Notes under the pieces: model-generated
The model's database searches: none
What the model was told of the DNA's origin: nothing
The model's input: only the letters and a program-made list of their open reading frames with translations
Shown: in pieces, positions 6,786-9,871 of the stretch
Numbering within the stretch: the first letter of the stretch is position 1
How the letters are laid out: each line of letters begins with the position of its first letter
Position numbers and translations under genes: made by a program
Source: Suilimivivens sp963618065
Lineage (GTDB): Bacteria; Bacillota; Clostridia; Lachnospirales; Lachnospiraceae
NCBI GenBank assembly: GCA_963618065.1
Contig: CAVERH010000087.1
Coordinates: 1 to 9,871, forward strand
Reading direction: 5' to 3'
Length of the DNA stretch: 9,871 nt

Positions 6786-6917
6786 TCACCCAGTTTTCGA
6801 CATTAAAAAAGCGCCATACCCATCGCCTTTCCGGCAATGAGCTGACGCTTTATTTTTGTCCGTATTCTTTTGCAAAAGAAAAACAAATGAGATGCAAGTT
6901 CGTGGCTCACGTCTCAT
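6786..6917 (-). CDS. Possible 43-residue leader peptide of ardA (doubtful)
   Basis: An ATG at 6917 opens a 43-codon frame ending with TGA at 6786, 33 nt before the ardA start. The product begins MRREPRTCISFVFLLQKN and ends YGAFLMSKTG. It has no clear ribosome site. However, the nearby extended -10 predicts an RNA start only about 5-9 nt upstream, which would allow near-leaderless translation. The frame covers both leader hairpins exactly, so ribosome movement would melt them, as in attenuation leaders. It may equally be a chance open frame through structured RNA. Confidence 0.25.
   Translation of the reverse strand: MRREPRTCISFVFLLQKNTDKNKASAHCRKGDGYGAFLMSKTG
6808..6851 (-). terminator. Second leader hairpin with T-run, upstream of ardA
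   Basis: On the minus strand, AAAGCGTCA pairs with TGGCGCTTT (9 bp, one G-U). An inner stem, CTCATTGCC with GGCGATGGG, closes over GGAAA (9 bp including two G-U pairs). The outer arm ends in six T (6805-6810). Because ardA starts 55 bp further on, this could be the terminator of the upstream operon or an attenuator in the ardA leader. The plus-strand side ends CTTTATTTTT, so it may also stop transcripts from the other direction. Confidence 0.6.
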
Positions 6918-6921
6918 TTGT
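6872..6921 (-). terminator. First leader hairpin with T-rich tail (terminator/attenuator-like)
   Basis: The arms ACAAATGAGA (6883-6892) and TCTCATTTGT (6912-6921) are perfectly complementary. A G-U and a G-C pair extend them to 12 bp around a loop of about 15 nt. A small competing hairpin, CGTG-GCT-CACG (6901-6911), overlaps the loop. Read on the minus strand, the stem is followed by TTTTTCTTTT (6873-6882). This is the form of an intrinsic terminator, and it lies just after the predicted transcription start. Confidence 0.55.
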
Positions 6922-6924
6922 CTA

Positions 6925-6940
6925 TGATAATATTATCACA
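6925..6940 (-). promoter_or_regulatory. Extended -10 promoter overlapping a perfect 14-bp palindrome
   Basis: The minus strand reads TGTGATAAT (6940-6932), an extended -10 with one mismatch from TATAAT. No good -35 is seen at 17 bp; a TTGACC lies too close. The same bases form the perfect palindrome TGATAATATTATCA (6925-6938), suitable as an operator. Transcription would run toward ardA. Confidence 0.4.
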
Positions 6941-6966
6941 GGTCAAAACGAAAAAAAAGATACGCG

Positions 6967-7021
6967 TTGTTAGTTCTTTGTTAGTCGTTCGTTAGTCTGT
7001 CGTTAGTTCTTCGTTAGTTTT
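6967..7021. repeat. Five 11-bp direct repeats (GTTAGT core)
   Basis: GTTAGT occurs at 6969, 6980, 6991, 7002 and 7013, exactly 11 bp apart. The unit is TyGTTAGTynT. One unit is about one helical turn, so bound proteins would line up on one face. The array lies between the small membrane-protein gene and the ardA promoter region. It could be a regulator array, a partition site or an accessory replication site. The RepA_N plasmid pAD1 has TAGTARRR repeats that act in partition, which is a loose parallel only. Confidence 0.7.
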
Positions 7022-7052
7022 CACACTGATGTGTATCAACACCACAGGCATA

Positions 7053-7346
7053 TTATGCAAATAACAGTTCTGTGAAAAACACTTTTGCATAAGCAAACAC
7101 TCCGGCAATTACATTCCACGCTCCCATCAGCAGATAGCTTACCACCAGTATTCCCACTGCTATTCCAAAATTATTCCACTGCTGTAAAGCGAGCGCAATA
7201 ATCGCGCAGAGCATAATTACCAGATTAAAAATCATAGCCGCCAGATTGTATATCCTTGAAAAAATCGTCACGACATAGAATAATACAGTCATAACAAGAA
7301 GCACTGGCAGCAAAATTATCTTTCCACACAATTTTAAGATAAGCAT
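7053..7346 (-). CDS. Small CD1845-family-like membrane protein
   Basis: This 97-residue protein is mostly hydrophobic, with about three or four membrane segments: roughly 5-28, 30-52 and 60-80, and possibly the end near 82-95. It contains no catalytic motif. Size, composition and position after the partition and replication genes match the CD1845 family of small ICE-encoded membrane proteins, whose function is unknown. The family name is from recognition and is moderately sure. An AAAGGAG ribosome site lies 9 nt upstream of ATG 7346. The gap to rep2 is 33 bp with no terminator, so it is probably the last gene of the parA-parB-rep2 operon. It may be a membrane component of the conjugation or maintenance machinery; this is inference. 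Confidence 0.72.
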   Translation of the reverse strand: MLILKLCGKIILLPVLLVMTVLFYVVTIFSRIYNLAAMIFNLVIMLCAIIALALQQWNNFGIAVGILVVSYLLMGAWNVIAGVFAYAKVFFTELLFA

Positions 7347-7379
7347 ACTTCAAATCTCCTTTCGTCTTTCTTCCGGGCA

Positions 7380-8342
7380 TCATCTGCCACTTACAGCAAA
7401 CTGTGGCATATCATGATTAACCTCTGCCTGATAGTATCCGCTGATTGTACTTGGAGCATTGAACAGCGCAGCCATCAGGTATTTTTTGATATTGTGAACC
7501 TTGGTAGTGTTCGTCCTCATGCAGTTCATGGCATACTCCACATGCGAGCTGTTCAGTTTCAGAAATTTACTTCTGACCAGTTCTGCCGGATACTCATTCG
7601 ATGCAACAATGATGGTCTCATTCCTGCAAAGCACTGTTTCCAGGATAAGGTCAAAGATTCCCTCCAGCAGTTCTTTGTCATACGGATACCTCTCAAGCAG
7701 GATTTCAAAATCCAGATTCTCGCTGATCAGTTCTGTGTATGCCTCCACATCCGATCCCATCCCATCATTTCCAGATATGATATGATTAGATTCAGTATTA
7801 CTTAACTCAGTATTATTTATATTAGTCTTATTAGTGTGTAATTTTTTCACTTCTAGATGTGTAAAATTTTCACTTCTAGACATGTCATTTTTACACTTCA
7901 AGACGTGTAAATTCTTCACTTCTGAAATCTCTGTTTTTTCGTCAGAAGTGTAATTTTTACACTTCTGGATATCCTGTATCACGAACTGCTTCAGATAGAT
8001 CATGGTTGGTTTTCCTTGCCCCTGGCGCTTTTTTTCTATCAATCCAATACCTGACTCCGCATCAAGTTCTTTCATAATGGCGATTGCTTTTTTATTGCTG
8101 CAACCCAGGGCTTCCATGATATCTTCCAGCGAATAATATATGTATGCGCGTCCTTCTTCGTCCAGCCACTGGTTTTTCATGGATAATGACATCCGATCCA
8201 GCATCAGTCCATACAGCACCTTTGCCTCCACTGATATTTTTTTGAAATACTCTTCCGTAAATAAGAGCTTTGGTATTTTATAAAATGAATATTGGTCCGC
8301 CTCACTTCCATAAAAATATGAGAGCTTTATTCTGTCGTTCAT
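7380..8342 (-). CDS. RepA_N-type replication initiator with DUF6017-like C-terminus (copy 2)
   Basis: This 320-residue initiator shows the RepA_N N-terminus YSFYKIPKLLF (18-28) and SVEAKVLYGLMLDRMSLS (37-54). A winged-helix part contains CSNKKAIAIMKEL (81-93). A long polar linker (about 120-185) is followed by a DUF6017-like C-terminal domain (about 200-310) containing LLEGIFDLILETVL and ending YYQAEVNHDMPQF. It closely parallels the initiator at 3789-4643 but is 36 residues longer, mainly in the linker. The linker DNA holds iterons (7836-7969) and an AT-rich tract. GGGAGGAG lies 6 nt upstream of ATG 8342. An inverted repeat at 8362-8386, just upstream of that site, matches one in the iteron region at 23 of 25 bases. 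This suggests the initiator represses its own synthesis. It follows parB by 63 bp. Confidence 0.9.
   Translation of the reverse strand: MNDRIKLSYFYGSEADQYSFYKIPKLLFTEEYFKKISVEAKVLYGLMLDRMSLSMKNQWLDEEGRAYIYYSLEDIMEALGCSNKKAIAIMKELDAESGIGLIEKKRQGQGKPTMIYLKQFVIQDIQKCKNYTSDEKTEISEVKNLHVLKCKNDMSRSENFTHLEVKKLHTNKTNINNTELSNTESNHIISGNDGMGSDVEAYTELISENLDFEILLERYPYDKELLEGIFDLILETVLCRNETIIVASNEYPAELVRSKFLKLNSSHVEYAMNCMRTNTTKVHNIKKYLMAALFNAPSTISGYYQAEVNHDMPQFAVSGR
7784..7835. other. AT-rich tract beside the rep2 iterons, possible DNA-unwinding element
   Basis: This A/T-rich stretch has recurring CAGTATTA and TTATTAG words and codes for the Asn/Thr linker of rep2. It matches the tract at 4167-4217 base by base over most of its length. 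It lies directly next to the iteron array on the same side as in rep1. An unwinding role is inferred from this arrangement. Confidence 0.45.
7836..7969. repeat. Iteron array inside rep2 (four 23-bp units plus one), candidate origin
   Basis: Units start at 7836, 7859, 7882 and 7905, exactly 23 bp apart. A fifth, at 7948, is part of a perfect inverted repeat. The unit is GTGTAAATTTTTCACTTC followed by TAGA or TGAA. Copies 1 and 2 differ at only two bases. The 23-bp step shifts the reading frame each time, so selection is on the DNA. The architecture equals that of rep1, but the terminal bases differ (CTAGA against CCGGA), which could give separate initiator specificity. Confidence 0.8.
7943..7967. 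repeat. Perfect 11-bp inverted repeat in the rep2 iteron region
   Basis: The arms CAGAAGTGTAA (7943-7953) and TTACACTTCTG (7957-7967) are perfect complements around TTT. Each arm carries the iteron core TTACACTTCT. A near copy lies upstream of the gene at 8362-8386. Such inverted iterons usually bind initiator dimers; here this is inferred. Confidence 0.7.
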
Positions 8343-8361
8343 CTGATTCTCCTCCCTGTTC

Positions 8362-8386
8362 CAGAAGTGCAGTTTTTACACTTCTG
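8362..8386. promoter_or_regulatory. Operator-like inverted repeat upstream of rep2
   Basis: The arms CAGAAGTGCAG (8362-8372) and TTACACTTCTG (8376-8386) surround TTT. The site equals the iteron-region inverted repeat at 7943-7967 at 23 of 25 bases. It lies about 10 nt upstream of the rep2 ribosome site. A TATAAA (8396-8401, minus strand) could be a -10 just before it, though no -35 is seen. In RNA it could also form a 10-bp hairpin. Autoregulation by the rep2 product is the likely role. Confidence 0.6.
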
Positions 8387-8405
8387 AAACATGCCTTTAT
8401 ATTTT

Positions 8406-9332
8406 TTATTCCTGTGTCTGCTGTGCACTCCACTGCTCCAGCAGCTGTATGATCACATTCTCACGTTCCTTTGCCGAATAATGTGGTGGGAAATATTTAT
8501 CCAGTTTCTTCTCTGACAATGAAACCTTTGCCGCTGTACTCTTCTTTGGAAGCGCTTCGTTTAGTATGGTAATAATCATGTGCTGTGAAGCATTTGATAG
8601 ATTTGGATGATTCTTCAATGCTTCTACCTGTACCGGCTTTAAGAAGCCGTTTTCCTTGAAATACTCGTATACCCATTTCTGCACCTGCTGATCCAGATAA
8701 GAAAGATCTACTCCCATTGTCAGTGTAATCTTCTTTACATCTACATTATCAAGTAATTCTGGGATAAGTTCTGTGAGCCTTATATACTTTGCGACTTGTC
8801 TTCCTGTCATTCCCGATTCACTACCTATTGTTTCTCTTGTTTTTCTGCTATTTTCATCTAACTTGTGGAACTCAGTTCCACAAGTTAAGTCTCCTCTGTT
8901 TCCCTGTCTGCTTAATGCTTCCATTTTCATTTTGAAACTGAACGCCCTCTCACTCGGCAATATCTCTTCCCTCTGAATGTTGGCATCCACCATTTTAATA
9001 ATGGCTTCATCATCTGTCATTTCCTTTACGATAGCCGGAATCTTGTTTAATCCTACAATACTTGCCGCATGCAGTCTGCGGTGTCCGGATATCATTTCAT
9101 AATTACCAGTCTTATCTGGTCTTACAATCACCGGATTGAGGATGCCATTCTCCCTGATACTGTCTACCAGCGTATCCATTCTTTCATCATCCAGTACTTT
9201 AAACGGATGATTTGGAAATGCATGGATTCTTCCAATCTCTATTTCCTGAGTACCGGCAATCTCCGGTACTCCAAGTAATTCATCAACTGTCTGTAATTTT
9301 ATCTTTCCTGCAACTCTGCTTGCCATAATCAT
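8406..9332 (-). CDS. parB: ParB/Spo0J-type partition protein
   Basis: This 308-residue protein has the ParB N-terminal CTPase domain: HAFPNHPFKV (37-46), LVDSIRENGILNPVIVRP (55-72) and the signature YEMISGHRRLHAA (78-90). NIQREEILPSERAFSFKMKMEAL (118-140) follows, then a helix-turn-helix (about 168-188) leading into YIRLTELIPELLD (183-195). ParB loads on a centromere (parS), spreads, and is moved by ParA, so it keeps the element in dividing cells. parA and parB overlap as ATGA (9329-9332). AAGGAGG fits either ATG 9332 (4-nt gap) or the second ATG at 9326 (10-nt gap), so the first two residues are uncertain. A perfect 29-bp palindrome lies within codons for about residues 149-158, in the linker between the two domains. 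rep2 follows after 63 bp. Confidence 0.95.
   Translation of the reverse strand: MIMASRVAGKIKLQTVDELLGVPEIAGTQEIEIGRIHAFPNHPFKVLDDERMDTLVDSIRENGILNPVIVRPDKTGNYEMISGHRRLHAASIVGLNKIPAIVKEMTDDEAIIKMVDANIQREEILPSERAFSFKMKMEALSRQGNRGDLTCGTEFHKLDENSRKTRETIGSESGMTGRQVAKYIRLTELIPELLDNVDVKKITLTMGVDLSYLDQQVQKWVYEYFKENGFLKPVQVEALKNHPNLSNASQHMIITILNEALPKKSTAAKVSLSEKKLDKYFPPHYSAKERENVIIQLLEQWSAQQTQE
8859..8887. repeat. Perfect 29-bp palindrome inside parB, candidate centromere
   Basis: The arms TAACTTGTGGAACT (8859-8872) and AGTTCCACAAGTTA (8874-8887) are exact complements around one base. It encodes the linker between the ParB N-terminal and HTH domains, so little protein constraint is expected. The arms contain GTTCCAC, also seen in parS half-sites, but arranged in the opposite (everted) order. 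A parS is known to lie within spo0J in Bacillus subtilis. Confidence 0.6.
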
Positions 9333-9871
9333 TCAGCCTCCTTCAATACTTCCTTAGTTAATGCCATATAAGCAAATGCTGCTTTTCCTTTTGGATCATA
9401 GGAATAAATGCTTCCGCCCTCAACGCTGACCTCTGATGCTCTGACTGACATTGGAATTTCTGTTGTAAATACCTTGATAGATGCGGAATATGTATCATAT
9501 ACCATCAAGGAAATATCTCTGGCGTAGTTCGTTCTGTTATCTACCATGGTAAGAAGAATCCCCTCAATATGTAGTTTGGGATTCAGCTGTTTCTTTACCC
9601 TGCCGATTGTCTTGATCAGCTGCTGTAATCCCTTGACCGGGAGATATGCAGCCTGCACAGGTATCAATACTGAATCAGCACATGCAAGAGCATTTATAGT
9701 CATCATTCCAAGTGACGGCATACAGTCGATAATGATAAAATCATAAAATTCTCTTAACCGTTCAACCAGGGATCTCATAATCAGCTCCCTGCTCATGGCA
9801 TTTACCAGAGATACCTCAATCGCTGACAACTCTATATTTGCCGGGATCAGATCCACGCCTTCCTTATGATG
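9329..9871 (-). CDS. parA: ParA/Soj-type partition ATPase, 3' part, runs off right edge
   Basis: The frame is open to the right edge, beginning HHKEGVDLIPANIEL, so 180 C-terminal residues are visible. A GTG inside that stretch at 9856 is a valine codon, not the start. The Walker B region YDFIIIDCMPSLGMMTINAL is clear (about 44-63 of the visible part). ADSVLIPVQAAYLPVKGLQQL and EGILLTMVDNRTNYARDI are typical of ParA. The deviant Walker A (KGGVGKT) should lie in the roughly 90 residues beyond the edge. ParA binds DNA non-specifically with ATP and is released by ParB, which moves the element's DNA. The ATGA overlap with parB shows that the two are one operon. Confidence 0.95.
   Translation of the reverse strand, partial: HHKEGVDLIPANIELSAIEVSLVNAMSRELIMRSLVERLREFYDFIIIDCMPSLGMMTINALACADSVLIPVQAAYLPVKGLQQLIKTIGRVKKQLNPKLHIEGILLTMVDNRTNYARDISLMVYDTYSASIKVFTTEIPMSVRASEVSVEGGSIYSYDPKGKAAFAYMALTKEVLKEAE

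Larger units (their letters stand above)
6753..7052 (-). promoter_or_regulatory. 300-bp regulatory gap and leader of ardA
   Basis: No normal gene is visible here. In minus-strand order the gap holds five 11-bp repeats (7021-6967), an A/T tract, a promoter-like site overlapping a 14-bp palindrome (6940-6925), a hairpin with a T-rich tail (6921-6872), a second hairpin (6851-6805) and the ardA ribosome site (about 6759-6766). A 43-codon open frame (6917-6786) spans both hairpins. The layout suggests regulated ardA expression by operator binding, attenuation or both. Confidence 0.55.

Noticed and set aside
4980..6802. TTTTCGACA shared at 4980-4988 and 6794-6802 as a possible direct-repeat footprint of an ardA insertion
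   Set aside because: The two copies lie on opposite sides of their hairpins and the match is only 9 bp, so it is more likely chance than a target-site duplication.
6941..6947. TTGACC (minus strand, before TGTGATAAT) as a -35 box
   Set aside because: It is only about 3 nt from the extended -10 and 17 bp downstream there is no -10-like hexamer, so it does not form a standard promoter.
7413..7805. Plus-strand 130-codon frame opposite rep2
   Set aside because: It is a shadow of the conserved C-terminal domain of rep2. A similar shadow lies opposite the same part of rep1, as expected for paralogues.
1..9871. tRNA or rRNA genes
   Set aside because: No cloverleaf with a TTCRANNC arm and no rRNA-like stretch was seen on either strand.

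Overview
The window looks like part of a conjugative element, either an integrative and conjugative element (ICE) or a conjugative plasmid, from a low-to-moderate-GC Firmicute. A gut Clostridia/Lachnospiraceae host is the best guess. The evidence is the gene set (ParA/ParB, RepA_N-type initiators with a DUF6017-like C-terminus, ArdA, a PcfB/DUF3801 protein and a VirD4 coupling protein), strong AGGAGG-type ribosome binding sites and the general codon style. Every gene I accept lies on the minus strand, so the biological reading order runs from high to low coordinates. Family names come from recognising the proteins by eye; no search was run.

Right end (about 9871 to 7050): the C-terminal two thirds of parA runs off the right edge and overlaps parB by ATGA. 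parB is followed by a RepA_N-type initiator (rep2) and a small membrane protein resembling the CD1845 family. Middle (7052 to 5000): a 300-bp regulatory gap holds five 11-bp direct repeats, a perfect 14-bp palindrome, a promoter-like site and two hairpins. It leads into a long gene that fuses an ArdA antirestriction domain to a DUF5688-like domain. A terminator hairpin related to one of the leader hairpins follows the gene. Left-middle (4843 to 1467): a compact operon encodes a 65-residue Cys-rich protein, a second RepA_N initiator (rep1), an unknown 137-residue protein, a DUF7768-like protein, a PcfB-like protein and a VirD4/TraG coupling ATPase. The ATPase is cut off after 322 residues. Left end (1 to about 1480): the reason for the truncation is an inserted mobile element. 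The 5' part of its large serine recombinase gene fills the rest of the window; the gene has no stop inside the window and leaves the left edge.

The genes fit one programme: partition (ParA/ParB), replication (two initiators), protection of incoming DNA from restriction (ArdA) and DNA delivery to the conjugation channel (PcfB and VirD4). A second element has inserted into the coupling-protein gene and would disable transfer unless it excises.

The most notable signals lie in the DNA rather than in the protein list. Each rep gene carries its own set of intragenic 23-bp iterons next to a matching AT-rich tract, and the two sets differ in sequence. This looks like two related replication origins, each inside its initiator gene. 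The complete operator-like inverted repeat found next to the rep2 iterons recurs just upstream of the rep2 start. A perfect 29-bp palindrome lies inside parB and is a candidate centromere. The ardA leader contains a possible attenuation system.
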